Positions 1 through 8,451 of a stretch of DNA of 64,000 nt are shown here, one piece after another (position 1 is the first letter of the stretch; each line of letters starts with the position of its first letter). A program made the translations under genes and the position numbers. Below the pieces are notes generated by a model. The model worked only from the letters and a program-made list of their open reading frames with translations. It was not told the DNA's origin and made no database searches. Source of the DNA: Devosia sp. (GTDB taxonomy: Bacteria > Pseudomonadota > Alphaproteobacteria > Rhizobiales > Devosiaceae); assembly GCA_015234425.1 (NCBI GenBank), contig JADGNE010000067.1:27207-91206 (forward strand). The letters are read 5' to 3'.

Positions 1-1
1 G

Positions 2-259
2 GTCGCAGCATCAGCCCGCTTCGACCGGGCGATGGAGCGCATGGAGCAAAGCCTGCGCGATCTCACTGCCCGCATGCAGAGATTGAACCGTATCGAGGTG
101 GATACGCAGCGCCTCGTGCACGAGCGTTCGCGCCTTGCCACCGAGCTCGACAAGACGTCGGCCCGCGCCAAGCGGCTCGACGACGGTGCCCACGAAGTGT
201 CCCGGCGACTGGTCGTTGCCATGGAAACAGTGCGCGAAGTTCTGGCCAAGGCGGAGTAG
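2..259 (+). CDS. DUF4164-like coiled-coil protein, 5' partial
   Basis: The reading frame is open from base 2, and two in-frame Met codons (at 32 and 41) follow a plausible run of upstream residues, so the true start probably lies before the window. About 85 codons are visible. The protein is short, highly charged and rich in heptad-like Leu/Arg/Glu, as expected for a coiled coil, without a signal peptide or membrane segment. A small DUF4164-type protein directly before zapA is common in Hyphomicrobiales; the gap here is 3 bp, so the two are probably co-transcribed. Its function is unknown; a link to ZapA and the Z-ring is inferred only from position. Confidence 0.6.
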   Translation, partial: VAASARFDRAMERMEQSLRDLTARMQRLNRIEVDTQRLVHERSRLATELDKTSARAKRLDDGAHEVSRRLVVAMETVREVLAKAE

Positions 260-262
260 GCG

Positions 263-637
263 ATGCCCGAGGTAAATGTCGAGATCAATGGTCGCCGCTA
301 TCGCATGGCCTGCGAGGAGGGCCAGCAGAAGCATCTGATCGCGCTGGCGGAGCGTTTCAACACCCAGGTCGAAGGGCTCAAGGGTGCCGTCGGCGAAATC
401 GGTGACACGCGCCTTACTGTCATGGCCGGCATTGCCGTGGTGGATGAACTGGCCGAGGCCGAAAAGAAGATCGCCCGGCTCGAGGCGGAGGTGGCCGAGC
501 TGACCCAGGCCGGGCACGAGATCGCCGACGAACTCGAGCGCACCGAGCAGAGTTTTGCTGCAAAGCTCGAAGACGCAACCCGCGTCCTCGAATCGGTCGC
601 CACCACGCTCGACGCGACAGCCCCGCTGCCGAGCTGA
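263..637 (+). CDS. zapA: Cell division protein ZapA
   Basis: The 124-residue protein begins with the typical ZapA sequence of a short beta strand carrying V-x-I-N-G-R-x-Y, followed by C-E-E-G and a helical, Glu/Ala-rich coiled coil to the C-terminus. ZapA is a cytoplasmic protein that cross-links FtsZ protofilaments at the division site. The start at 263 lies 3 bp after the preceding coiled-coil gene, and the gene is followed by 6S RNA and the fau gene, the conserved zapA-ssrS-fau order of many proteobacteria. The C-terminal part after about residue 95 is less conserved and of alphaproteobacterial type. Confidence 0.9.
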   Translation: MPEVNVEINGRRYRMACEEGQQKHLIALAERFNTQVEGLKGAVGEIGDTRLTVMAGIAVVDELAEAEKKIARLEAEVAELTQAGHEIADELERTEQSFAAKLEDATRVLESVATTLDATAPLPS

Positions 638-700
638 GACGGTCGTCCCGCCACAAACGCGCCTTATGTAAACTCTCTGCGAAAAAGCTGCATGCCCCGT

Positions 701-729
701 TTGCAGCGGCGCTTCGAAGCGCCTATATC
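701..729 (+). promoter_or_regulatory. Candidate promoter of 6S RNA
   Basis: TTGCAG (701-706) and TATATC (724-729) are separated by 17 bp. This would place the transcription start near 736, the first base of the predicted closing stem of 6S RNA. It is inferred from sequence only. Confidence 0.55.
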
Positions 730-735
730 TGTGTC

Positions 736-885
736 GCTGCCCGGCGCGTGAGGACTTCATATTCCTGGGGCCTTAATCGATCTTGAGGGAGCTGTCCCTG
801 ACCGGGCCCGTGGGCTCGGACATACGGCGCCCACCTACGTAAGTAGGTTCCCGGGATCGCACGTCCCACGGCCAGGGTGGCCCCT
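736..885 (+). ncRNA. ssrS: 6S RNA
   Basis: This non-coding stretch between zapA and fau has the position and shape of 6S RNA, the roughly 150-200 nt RNA that mimics an open promoter and sequesters sigma70 RNA polymerase. The 5' segment GCTGCCC (736-742) can pair with GGGTGGC (875-881), allowing two G-U pairs, to make the closing stem, and several internal inverted segments fit a long irregular hairpin with a central bubble. A T-rich stretch follows at about 885-891. Ends are estimated from the stem and the upstream promoter. 6S RNA processing together with fau mRNA is known in other bacteria. Confidence 0.8.
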
Positions 886-923
886 ATTTTTCTGGTGAGC
901 AAAGTCGAGGGCTGGAAACCGGC

Positions 924-1511
924 ATGGCGGATGAGGCGATGGACGCGGCAAAAGCCGCATTGCGCAGGGATGCGCATGCACGGCGCGCCGCCATTCCGCC
1001 CGATGCCCGCAGCGAACATGCCGCCTCGATCGCCGCGCTGTTCTTCCAGCATATTGCCTATGGCCCCGGTGATATCATCGCTGGCTATTGGCGTATTCGC
1101 GACGAGACCGACTGCAAGCCCATCCTCATTCGCCTGATGGACAGTGGGCAAACGGTCGTCCTGCCGGTCGTGGCGGGCGACGATGCGCCGCTCGACCTGC
1201 GCGTCTGGGAAGCAGATGCCCCGCTTTATGAGGCCGGCTTCGGGACACTGGCGCCGTCCGATCTGGCGCCGCGCGCCGTTCCGGACCTAATTCTCGTCCC
1301 GCTCCTCGGTTTTGACGGCAAGGGCACGCGGCTTGGTTATGGCGGTGGCTATTACGACCGCACCATTGCTGCGCTCGAGAAAAAACCGCGCCTCGTGGGG
1401 CTGGCTTATGCGGCCCAGGAATTTGACGAAATACCGCGCGAGGCGCATGACGTGCCGCTGGATGCAGTTGTAACAGAAGAGGGCGTCCGGTTCTTCGGCG
1501 CGACGGAATGA
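924..1511 (+). CDS. fau: 5-formyltetrahydrofolate cyclo-ligase
   Basis: This 195-residue cytoplasmic enzyme converts 5-formyltetrahydrofolate to 5,10-methenyltetrahydrofolate using ATP, recycling a folate storage form. The family signature G-x-G-x-G-Y-Y-D-R type loop is seen as GYGGGYYDR at about residues 139-147, preceded by the L-V-P-L-L-G-F-D strand. The length is normal for the family. It follows 6S RNA, the classical ygfA/fau position. The start at 924 is preceded by a weak Shine-Dalgarno. It overlaps the next gene by 4 bp, indicating translational coupling. Confidence 0.93.
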   Translation: MADEAMDAAKAALRRDAHARRAAIPPDARSEHAASIAALFFQHIAYGPGDIIAGYWRIRDETDCKPILIRLMDSGQTVVLPVVAGDDAPLDLRVWEADAPLYEAGFGTLAPSDLAPRAVPDLILVPLLGFDGKGTRLGYGGGYYDRTIAALEKKPRLVGLAYAAQEFDEIPREAHDVPLDAVVTEEGVRFFGATE

Positions 1512-2323
1512 GACTATTGTTTTTGGGTGATGTGGTGGGTCGGTCTGGTCGCGATGCGGTCAGCGAGCGCCTGCCGGGGCTGATCGCGCGCCACGGTTTC
1601 GACTTCGTCGTGGTCAATGGCGAGAACGCCAGCCATGGCAAGGGTCTTATCGAGCCCCATTACCGTCTGTTGCGCGACGCCGGCGCCGATATCGTTACCC
1701 TGGGTGACCACGCTTTCGACCAGCGCGAGACGCTGAGCTTTATCGAGCGCGAGGGCACGCTGATCCGGCCGATCAACATGGTGGCCGGAACGCCCGGGCG
1801 CGGCGCCATGATGGTCGAGGGCCGCAATGGTCATCGCGTGCTGGTGATCAACGCCCTCGGGCGCGTGTTCATGCCGCCGATCGACGATCCTTTCCGCGCT
1901 GTCGAAGCTGCCATCGCCGCCTGCCCGCTGGGCGAGGTGGCCGACGCCATCATCGTCGACTTCCACACCGAGGCGACCTCGGAAATCCAGGCCATGGGCT
2001 TCTTCCTCGATGGTAAGGCAACGCTCGTGGTGGGCACGCATACCCATATCCCGACCTCGGATCATCGTATCCTGCGCAATGGCACGGCGCTGATGGCCGA
2101 TGCCGGCATGTGTGGCGACTTCGACAGCATTATCGGGGTCGATGCCGACGAGCCGCTCAACCGCTTCCTCACCGGCATTCCCAATGGCCGCTTCACGCCG
2201 GCCGACGGGGAGGCGACGCTTTGCGGCGTGGCCGTCGAGACGGATCCGCGCACCGGTCTGGCGATCAAGGTGATGCCGGTCCGTATCGGCGGGACGCTGG
2301 CCCAGGCAGAGCCGAATTTTTAG
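1508..2323 (+). CDS. YmdB/TIGR00282-family metallophosphoesterase
   Basis: The 271-residue protein begins with L-F-L-G-D-V-V-G and contains N-G-E-N, D-F-H-T-E-A-T-S-E and G-T-H-T-H-I-P-T, the binuclear-metal ligands of the calcineurin-like YmdB family. Members hydrolyse 2',3'-cyclic nucleotides, and in Bacillus YmdB affects biofilm and motility; the role in alphaproteobacteria is not established. The length matches full-length members. The start at 1508 overlaps the end of fau by 4 bp, so both are translated from one message. No signal peptide is visible, so it is cytoplasmic. Confidence 0.9.
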   Translation: MRLLFLGDVVGRSGRDAVSERLPGLIARHGFDFVVVNGENASHGKGLIEPHYRLLRDAGADIVTLGDHAFDQRETLSFIEREGTLIRPINMVAGTPGRGAMMVEGRNGHRVLVINALGRVFMPPIDDPFRAVEAAIAACPLGEVADAIIVDFHTEATSEIQAMGFFLDGKATLVVGTHTHIPTSDHRILRNGTALMADAGMCGDFDSIIGVDADEPLNRFLTGIPNGRFTPADGEATLCGVAVETDPRTGLAIKVMPVRIGGTLAQAEPNF

Positions 2324-2410
2324 GCCCTGCGGCGAGATGCCTTTTTTCGACTGACATTGTTTGCGCACATTTGCAGGATCGTTATGGTCTCGCCTCGGGC
2401 CGGGGGGCGG

Positions 2411-2803
2411 ATGATGGAGATAATGACTAAGATCAGTCGAACGGGGGGAGTGCTGCTGGCCTTGATCATGGCCCAGTCACTCGCAGCACAGGAAGATGTC
2501 CTCGTCCTTCCGGTTGAGCGGGCCACGGTGAGCGTCGATTCTGCCACCGGTGATCCTCTGCTCCTCATCTGGCTGTCACGCCGAGGGCGCGATGGCTTCA
2601 CCGATTTTTCCAACCAGCACATCGGCAGCCGGGTTGACGTGATGGTCGATGGGGAGGTTCTGACCTCGCCCTTCATCCAGTCACCCATCCAGTCCGAACT
2701 GTTGATGATCTCGGGGGGCTTTACCCAGGAAGAGGCCGAGATTCTGGCCAAAAAACTGACGGCAGAGGATGGGGGCATCGGCGTACGCCCCTTTGCGCCC
2801 TAG
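2411..2803 (+). CDS. Secreted SecD-P1-head-like protein
   Basis: With the start at 2411 the product has 130 residues. A Sec signal peptide (K-I-S-R, hydrophobic core, cleavage after A-x-A near residue 23) is followed by an approximately 100-residue domain whose second half reads like the P1 head subdomain of SecD: I-G-S-R-V-D-V-M-V-D-G, then S-P-I-Q-S-E and an I-S-G-G-F-T-x-E-E-A stretch with L-A-K-K-L. SecD itself is a multi-pass membrane protein, so this is a free-standing periplasmic version. In-frame Met codons at 2414 and 2423 are alternative starts; an upstream Met at 2357 would bury the signal peptide. Function unknown. Confidence 0.65.
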   Translation: MMEIMTKISRTGGVLLALIMAQSLAAQEDVLVLPVERATVSVDSATGDPLLLIWLSRRGRDGFTDFSNQHIGSRVDVMVDGEVLTSPFIQSPIQSELLMISGGFTQEEAEILAKKLTAEDGGIGVRPFAP

Positions 2804-2902
2804 CTTTTCTGCGCGGGGGGAAGCGTCCCCCGCTTCACAATCGGCGCATGTTTGCATATAAGGCCCCACCTATTCCCACAGTCATAGAGTTCGGGGTGAC
2901 CG

Positions 2903-3649
2903 ATGGCCGGCCATTCACACGCCAAGAATATCATGCACCGCAAGGGCAAGTCGGACGCGATCCGGTCCAAGATCTTCTCCAAGCTTGCTCGCGAAATTAC
3001 CGTGGCAGCGAAGATGGGCCAGCCGGACCCGGCCTTTAATCCACGCCTGCGCCTCGCGATCACCAATGCGCGCGCCCAGTCCATGCCCAAGGACAATATC
3101 GAGCGCGCGGTGAAGAAGGCTTCCGGCGGCGATGCCGAGAACTATGACGAAATCCGCTATGAAGGCTATGGCCCGGGTGGCGTGGCCGTCATCGTCGAGG
3201 CGCTGACTGACAACCGCAATCGCACCGCATCGAACGTGCGCTCCTACTTCTCCAAGAACGGTGGCGCCCTGGGTGAAACCGGCTCGGTCGGCTTCATGTT
3301 CGATCGCGTTGGCGAGATCACCTATCCGGCCGCTATCGGTTCGGAAGACAAGGTCATGGAAGCCGCCATCGAGGCCGGCGCCGATGATGTCGAAAGCGAT
3401 GACGAAGGCCACTACATCTACACCAGCTTTGAAGGCATGGCCGAAGTCTCGGCCGCCCTCGAGAAGGTGCTGGGCGAGGCCGAGTCGGTGAAGGCGATCT
3501 GGAAGCCGCAGACCTCCACCATGATCGACGCCGACAAGGGCGCGACGCTGATGAAGCTCATCAATACGCTCGAAGAAGACGATGACGTGCAGAACGTCTA
3601 CGCCAATTTCGAGCTGAGCGACGAAGACGCGGCCAAGCTGGCATCCTGA
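2903..3649 (+). CDS. yebC: YebC/PmpR-family DNA-binding regulator
   Basis: The 248-residue protein starts [10 protein letters not shown] and continues with the family's R-K-G-x-x-D-A-x-R-x-K-I-F-x-K segment, then the G-Y-G-P-G-G-V-A core and the acidic C-terminal domain. Members act as DNA-binding transcriptional regulators (PmpR) or, in some lineages, as ribosome-associated factors for proline-rich translation (TACO1/YebC2). Sequence alone does not separate these roles here. In many bacteria yebC lies just before ruvC, as here with one intervening divergent gene. A strong terminator follows. Confidence 0.93.
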   Translation: MAGHSHAKNIMHRKGKSDAIRSKIFSKLAREITVAAKMGQPDPAFNPRLRLAITNARAQSMPKDNIERAVKKASGGDAENYDEIRYEGYGPGGVAVIVEALTDNRNRTASNVRSYFSKNGGALGETGSVGFMFDRVGEITYPAAIGSEDKVMEAAIEAGADDVESDDEGHYIYTSFEGMAEVSAALEKVLGEAESVKAIWKPQTSTMIDADKGATLMKLINTLEEDDDVQNVYANFELSDEDAAKLAS

Positions 3650-3678
3650 TCGCCTCGGCACGAAGCGTTTGCGAGACT

Positions 3679-3712
3679 AAAAAGGCCCTCGCCTGTGCGG
3701 GGGCCTTTTTGT
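3679..3712 (+). terminator. Rho-independent terminator after yebC
   Basis: An AAAAAGGCCC stem pairs with GGGGCCTTTTT around a short loop, ending in a T run at 3706-3710. It lies 30 bp after the yebC stop and also fits as a terminator for the converging GGDEF gene because of the A run on its other side. Confidence 0.85.
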
Positions 3713-3734
3713 TGGCATGACCGAGATACCCTGG

Positions 3735-4514
3735 TCAGGCGCGCTTGCGCAGATCGATCGCCGGTTCGTCAGTGGTGTACTGGATATTGGCGCAGTTCCG
3801 GCCGGCGCGCTTGGCGCCATAAAGCCGCTGGTCGGCGATGCGGAAAAGTTCGGCAAAACTTGAGGGCTGGTCGAATACCGCGCCACCAATGCTGACGGCC
3901 AGGCGGTGATTGCGGCCGTCCGGAGCGAACTTGGAGTGGTTGACCGAACGTCGGATAGCCTCGGCCATGGCTTCGGCCCCTGATTTGTCGACGCCGGGCA
4001 TGAAGACTGCAAATTCCTCGCCGCCCATGCGGCCCACCAGATCGCCAGCGCGCAGCACGCCGCGGATCGCCCGGGCGATGATCATCAGCGCCTCGTCGCC
4101 ATTGTCATGGCCGAAGAGGTCGTTGATCACCTTGAAATTATCGGCATCGATCATGAGCAGGGCGCCGGCATCGCGGCCTTCGCTGAGCTGGGTCCCGACC
4201 TTGGCGGTAAAGGCGCCGCGGTTGAGACAGGCGGTGAGCCCGTCGGTGCGCGCCACAAGGCCGAGCCGGCGATTGGTGATGGCGAGGCCGCGCAGCCGGA
4301 TGCCGAGATAGAGGAACAGCGGCACGGCCATCAGGATCGGCAGCACGGTCGAGCTGATGAGCGCGCGTTGCAGTGCCTCCGGCGCCAGGTCATGAAACAT
4401 CACGGCGTTGAAGACGATGGCCACGAGAATGCAAGCCAGCGTGCCGAAAATCGTCCAGCGCGCGACGCTCGACCAACCGTGAGCAGAGTTTACCATCCGT
4501 GGGGACAGATACAT
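3735..4514 (-). CDS. Membrane-anchored diguanylate cyclase (GGDEF)
   Basis: The 259-residue product has two membrane segments (about 19-41 and 50-72) with a short periplasmic turn, then a complete GGDEF domain (about 88-245). The active-site signature is GGEEF at 164-168, and the allosteric I-site RxxD is present as R155-A-G-D158, five residues before it, so both c-di-GMP synthesis and product inhibition are expected. D-x-D-x-F-K at about 123-128 supplies the metal ligands. The start at 4514 is chosen because AAAAAGG lies 8 nt upstream; in-frame Met codons at 4568 and 4595 lack this. It converges on yebC. A PilZ-containing BcsA occurs in the window, but a direct link is speculative. Confidence 0.85.
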   Translation of the reverse strand: MYLSPRMVNSAHGWSSVARWTIFGTLACILVAIVFNAVMFHDLAPEALQRALISSTVLPILMAVPLFLYLGIRLRGLAITNRRLGLVARTDGLTACLNRGAFTAKVGTQLSEGRDAGALLMIDADNFKVINDLFGHDNGDEALMIIARAIRGVLRAGDLVGRMGGEEFAVFMPGVDKSGAEAMAEAIRRSVNHSKFAPDGRNHRLAVSIGGAVFDQPSSFAELFRIADQRLYGAKRAGRNCANIQYTTDEPAIDLRKRA

Positions 4515-4857
4515 CGACGACACCTTTTTCGAACTGCGGGAAAGCAATAGTCGGTCATTGCTGGCCATGCTGCGGCGATCCGTCGGCCGCGGCACGTCTT
4601 CCCTATTCGTTATCGGTGCGGTTGCTGCGGCAGATAGCGCAAGCCTGGCAACGGTATCGTTTCCATATAGCGTCCGGTGACGTCATGATGATTCTTGCCC
4701 CCTGAATTCCCGAGCCGGACGGTAGACCCGCTTCCTGAACACCGCGTTCCCAAACAGTGGACAATTTTATCTATCCCGTGAATTGGTCATACCAGCGTGT
4801 TGCCAATTTGTTCACATTGGCCTTGGTAGTGTCGGGGAAGCTGCTAGAAGGAACGAC
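4515..4857. other. Divergent intergenic region, GGDEF gene / ruvC
   Basis: About 340 bp without a credible gene. It should hold divergent promoters for the GGDEF gene and ruvCAB. The part near 4700-4815 is AT-richer than the flanks and contains a near-match to the alphaproteobacterial SOS box (4799-4813). No RNA structure was recognised. Confidence 0.4.
4799..4813 (+). promoter_or_regulatory. Possible LexA (SOS) box upstream of ruvC
   Basis: GTTG-N7-GTTC differs at one position from GTTC-N7-GTTC, the direct-repeat LexA box of alphaproteobacteria, and ends 44 bp before ruvC, a known SOS gene in several members. One mismatch makes it tentative. Confidence 0.3.
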
Positions 4858-5364
4858 ATGAGAAAACCCGTGCGAATCATCGGAATTGATCCGGGCCTGC
4901 GCAAATGCGGCTGGGGCGTTATCGATGCGCTGGACAACCGGCTGAGTTTTGTTGCTGCCGGCACGGTGACGCCGCCGACTGACGGTACCCTTGCCGAGCG
5001 CCTTGTCGTGCTGGCGGCTGGGATTGCGGCGGTCCTCGCGCAGCATCATCCCGATGAAGCGGCGGTGGAGGAAACCTTCGTCAACGCGGGCCCGCGCTCG
5101 GCGCTGATCCTGGGGCAGGCGCGCGGCGTGGTGCTGGTGACACCGGCCCAGCACGGTCTGGACGTGGCCGAATATGCCACCAATCTCGTCAAGAAATCGG
5201 TCGTCGGCACGGGCCATGCTGACAAGAACCAGGTGGAATTGATGGTGCGCACGCTGCTGCCCACTGCAAATTTCAAGGGCGCCGACGCGGCTGACGCGCT
5301 GGCTGTCGCCATCTGCCATGCTCATCACCGGGTATCGGCACTAAGAACGAGGGCATTGGCGTGA
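4858..5364 (+). CDS. ruvC: Crossover junction endodeoxyribonuclease RuvC
   Basis: The 168-residue RNase-H-fold nuclease resolves Holliday junctions. The acidic catalytic residues are present: D11 in I-G-I-D-P-G, E71 in V-E-E-T-F, and D143 and D146 in G-A-D-A-A-D-A-L. Start 4858 is chosen because AGAAGGA lies just upstream and because D11 then sits at the usual distance from the N-terminus; an open frame extends further upstream but lacks homologous sequence. RuvC overlaps ruvA by 4 bp (GTGA), and ruvB follows, giving the standard ruvCAB resolvasome operon. Confidence 0.96.
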   Translation: MRKPVRIIGIDPGLRKCGWGVIDALDNRLSFVAAGTVTPPTDGTLAERLVVLAAGIAAVLAQHHPDEAAVEETFVNAGPRSALILGQARGVVLVTPAQHGLDVAEYATNLVKKSVVGTGHADKNQVELMVRTLLPTANFKGADAADALAVAICHAHHRVSALRTRALA

Positions 5365-5978
5365 TTGGCAAGCTCAAGGGGCCGGTTGACTCATTCGGGG
5401 ACGACTGGGTGCTGATCGATTGCGGCGGCGTCTGCTACGAGGTGCATTGCTCGGGCCGCACGCTGCAATCCCTGCCCAGGGTGGGCGAGGCCGCGGTGGT
5501 CTTTATCGAGACCATCGTCCGCGAGGATCTGATCAAGCTCTATGGCTTTTCCAGCCAGGCTGAAAAATCCTGGTTCCTGTTGCTGACCAGCGTCCAGGGG
5601 GTTGGCGCGAAAGTGGCGCTGGCGATCCTCTCGACGCTGAGTGCCTCCGAACTCTCAAGCGCCATCGCGCTACAGGACAAGGCGATGATCGGCCGGGCCA
5701 ATGGGGTCGGGCCCAAGCTGGCCGTGCGTATTGTCACCGAACTCAAGGGCAAGGTGCCCGATGTCGGGGCGATTGATGCGGGCACGCTGGGGCTGCAGGC
5801 GGCACTCGGCGAAGGCGTGGCACGATCCAACGTCGCCGACGCCGTTTCTGCGCTGACAAATCTCGGCTATTCGAGCGCCCAGGCGTCCGGGGCTCTGGCT
5901 CGTATTGTCGCCAGGGAAGGCGAGGATACGGCGACCGAAAAGCTGATCCGTCTGGGCCTGCGCGAGCTCAGCCAATAG
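5361..5978 (+). CDS. ruvA: Holliday junction branch migration protein RuvA
   Basis: The 205-residue protein begins with the family's M-I-G-K-L-K-G and has an N-terminal OB fold (1-63), two helix-hairpin-helix motifs (about 70-135, with V-Q-G-V-G-A-K and A-N-G-V-G-P-K), a flexible linker and a C-terminal three-helix domain that contacts RuvB (about 155-205). RuvA tetramers bind the junction and recruit the RuvB motor. It starts with GTG overlapping the ruvC stop by 4 bp. Confidence 0.96.
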   Translation: MIGKLKGPVDSFGDDWVLIDCGGVCYEVHCSGRTLQSLPRVGEAAVVFIETIVREDLIKLYGFSSQAEKSWFLLLTSVQGVGAKVALAILSTLSASELSSAIALQDKAMIGRANGVGPKLAVRIVTELKGKVPDVGAIDAGTLGLQAALGEGVARSNVADAVSALTNLGYSSAQASGALARIVAREGEDTATEKLIRLGLRELSQ

Positions 5979-6040
5979 CGCCCATTGAATTTTTCGACGT
6001 TTCAGCGTCAAAACAGGGTACAAGGAACGGAATTGCTCGC

Positions 6041-7084
6041 GTGACCGACATTACTTCTCCATCCGCCGGCCGCGATGACAATCTCGATGTCGCCCTGCGC
6101 CCCTCCGGCTTTGCCGATTTCGTGGGACAGGCAGACGCACGCGCCAATCTGGAAGTGTTTATCGAGGCAGCGAAAAAGCGCGGGGCCGCGCTTGATCACG
6201 TGCTGTTCGTCGGCCCGCCGGGCCTCGGCAAGACCACGCTGGCCCAGATCATCGCCAAGGAACTGGGCGTTGGTTTTCGCGCGACGTCCGGTCCGGTGAT
6301 CGCCAAGGCGGGCGACCTCGCCGCGCTGTTGACCAATCTCGAAGAGCGCGACGTGCTTTTCATCGACGAAATCCACCGGCTCAATCCGGCGATCGAGGAA
6401 GTCCTCTATCCCGCCATGGAGGATTTCCAGCTCGACCTCATCATCGGTGAGGGACCGGCTGCCCGGTCGGTCCGCATTGATCTGGCAAAATTCACCCTCG
6501 TGGGCGCGACGACGCGCGCCGGGCTGCTGACGACGCCGCTGCGCGATCGTTTTGGCATTCCGGTGCGGCTCAACTTCTATACGCCTGAGGAACTGGTCAG
6601 CATCGTAACGCGTGGCGCCCGCCTTATGGGCATGCCGATGTCGCCCGACGGGGCGCTGGAAATTGCCCGCCGCTCGCGCGGGACGCCGCGTATCGCCGGT
6701 CGCCTGCTGCGGCGGGTGATCGACTTTGCCCTCGTTGACGGGGTGTCCGAGGTCAATAGCCGGCTTGCCGACAAGGCGCTGCTGCGCCTCGATGTAGACG
6801 CGCGCGGGCTCGACCAGCTTGATCGGCGCTACCTCACCACTATCGCCGATTTCTATGGCGGCGGACCGGTTGGCATCGAGACGATTGCCGCGGCACTCTC
6901 GGAGCCACGCGACGCGATCGAGGAGATTGTCGAGCCCTACCTTTTGCAGCAGGGCTTCATCCAGCGTACCCCGCGCGGACGCATGCTCACCTATATTGCC
7001 TTCCAGCACCTCAATCGGTCTGTGCCACAGGGTTTCCTCGGCATGCAGGCGACGCTGTTTGACGACGGCTCAGAGCAAGACTGA
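6041..7084 (+). CDS. ruvB: Holliday junction DNA helicase RuvB
   Basis: The 347-residue AAA+ motor drives branch migration with RuvA. Walker A is G58-P-P-G-L-G-K-T, Walker B is L-F-I-D109-E-I-H-R-L, and a sensor/arginine-finger region is seen as G-A-T-T-R-A-G followed by P-L-R-D-R-F-G. The C-terminal winged helix ends in [11 protein letters not shown]. It starts with GTG preceded by AAGGAACGG. The next gene begins 4 bp after the stop, so transcription probably continues into the phosphoesterase-Nudix set. Confidence 0.97.
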   Translation: MTDITSPSAGRDDNLDVALRPSGFADFVGQADARANLEVFIEAAKKRGAALDHVLFVGPPGLGKTTLAQIIAKELGVGFRATSGPVIAKAGDLAALLTNLEERDVLFIDEIHRLNPAIEEVLYPAMEDFQLDLIIGEGPAARSVRIDLAKFTLVGATTRAGLLTTPLRDRFGIPVRLNFYTPEELVSIVTRGARLMGMPMSPDGALEIARRSRGTPRIAGRLLRRVIDFALVDGVSEVNSRLADKALLRLDVDARGLDQLDRRYLTTIADFYGGGPVGIETIAAALSEPRDAIEEIVEPYLLQQGFIQRTPRGRMLTYIAFQHLNRSVPQGFLGMQATLFDDGSEQD

Positions 7085-7088
7085 GGCG

Positions 7089-7961
7089 ATGCGGCGGCTG
7101 GCCAAATCTGCTTTCAAGGCCGCCCTGCGGGTCTTTGGCGCGCAGATGTGGATTGACCCGGCCCATCTGCGTGTAGCGCTATACAGGCCAGATATCGCCG
7201 CCTGGCCCAGGGACTTGCCGCTGCGCATCGCCATGCTCAGCGATTTTCATATCGGCGAACCCTGGCTCGGGCTGCGGGCGCTCGAAGACATCGTCGCGCG
7301 GACCAATGCGCTGGCGCCCGATATTGTCCTCCTCCTCGGCGACTATGAAGATGGTCCCCGCCATTCCCGCCCGGTTGCGCCCGCGCTCTGGGGCGCGGCG
7401 CTCGGAAAACTGAAGGCGCCGCTGGGCGTCCATGCCGTGCTGGGCAATCACGATTATCCCCGCGAGGGCAAGCGGCGGAGGCTCGCCGCGTTCAAACCGC
7501 CGGCCCAGGTGGCGCTCGAAAACCATGGGATCATGGTGCAGGTGAACCATGCGATCCGCCTGCAATGGCGGGGCAGGGCGTTCTGGCTGGCCGGTCTTGG
7601 CGACCTTGTCGCCGAGCATGCTGACGGTCGCCGTCTCGCCAATCTGCCGGCAACGCTCGCCCGCGTCACCGACGACGCTCCGGTGCTGCTCATGGCGCAC
7701 GAGCCCGACAGTTTTGTGGATGTGCCCGAGCGTGTAGCCCTGACCATTTCAGGTCACCATCATCGCGGGCAAATCCGCCTTTTCGGGCAGGCGCCAGTGG
7801 TGCCCTCGTCCTTCGGGCAGCGGTTTTTGCATGGCCATATCGTTGAAAATGGCCGGCACCTGATTGTCGGCAGCGGTCTTGGGCATTCCGGTCTGCCCTT
7901 GCGCCTCGACGCGCCGCCTGAGATCGTCCTTATCGAGTTGGGAGACCAAAATGCCGGCTGA
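7089..7961 (+). CDS. Calcineurin-like metallophosphoesterase (YkuE-like)
   Basis: The 290-residue protein contains the metal-binding blocks L-S-D-F-H-I-G (about 51-57), L-L-G-D-Y-E (about 82-87), G-N-H-D-Y (about 121-125) and a late G-H-H-H-R-G-Q, as in calcineurin-like phosphoesterases of the YkuE/YaeI type, which act on membrane-associated phosphoesters. An amphipathic, Arg/Lys-rich N-terminal segment may bring it to the membrane, although no clear transmembrane helix is seen. The start at 7089 is 4 bp after ruvB; an open frame extends into ruvB but is not homologous. It overlaps the Nudix gene by 11 bp. Confidence 0.85.
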   Translation: MRRLAKSAFKAALRVFGAQMWIDPAHLRVALYRPDIAAWPRDLPLRIAMLSDFHIGEPWLGLRALEDIVARTNALAPDIVLLLGDYEDGPRHSRPVAPALWGAALGKLKAPLGVHAVLGNHDYPREGKRRRLAAFKPPAQVALENHGIMVQVNHAIRLQWRGRAFWLAGLGDLVAEHADGRRLANLPATLARVTDDAPVLLMAHEPDSFVDVPERVALTISGHHHRGQIRLFGQAPVVPSSFGQRFLHGHIVENGRHLIVGSGLGHSGLPLRLDAPPEIVLIELGDQNAG

Positions 7962-8451
7962 ACGCCACATGCTGAGCTTTCCCATAGGGGGGCAGCGGTT
8001 CAATTATCGGGTCGCCGCGATCATCATCGTCGACGGCCATGTCCTCGTCAGCCGCGAGGACGACGACGACTATACCATGCTGCCCGGCGGACGCGTCGAA
8101 CTCGGGGAGGCGAGCGCCCTTAGCCTTGAGCGGGAACTGGCTGAGGAAATCGCCCTCCCGGCAGAAGTCGGGAGGATGTGTGCGACATCCGAGAATTTCT
8201 ACCGTCGCGAGGGCGAGGATTTTCACGAGCTTGGCTTTTTCTATGCAGCCGATTTGCCAGGGCAGGGGCCAAACGGAAGTTCGCCCTGGCTGGTGCGGCA
8301 GGACGAGGGCCATGATCTCTATTTCTTCTGGATGCCGCTGGAGGGGGAAGCGCTGGAGGCGATGAACCTGCTGCCGCGCTGGCTGCCGAAATTCCTGCGC
8401 GATCTGCCGGCCGGACATGCTCATATCGTCCATGACGAGCGTCCGGCATGA
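7951..8451 (+). CDS. Nudix hydrolase
   Basis: The 166-residue protein carries a Nudix box at 47-69 with the expected G-x5-E, R61-E62 and E65-E66 residues; the usual Gly after E-E-x is Ala. The box follows the L-P-G-G strand. The substrate, probably a nucleoside diphosphate derivative, cannot be assigned from sequence. The chosen start, 7951, overlaps the phosphoesterase by 11 bp; Met at 7969 is an alternative. The downstream helix-hairpin-helix gene overlaps by 4 bp. Confidence 0.85.
   Translation: MPAERHMLSFPIGGQRFNYRVAAIIIVDGHVLVSREDDDDYTMLPGGRVELGEASALSLERELAEEIALPAEVGRMCATSENFYRREGEDFHELGFFYAADLPGQGPNGSSPWLVRQDEGHDLYFFWMPLEGEALEAMNLLPRWLPKFLRDLPAGHAHIVHDERPA

Noticed and set aside
6819-7088. 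Upstream extension of the phosphoesterase after ruvB
   Set aside because: It lies wholly within ruvB in another frame and has Ser/Arg-rich shadow composition.
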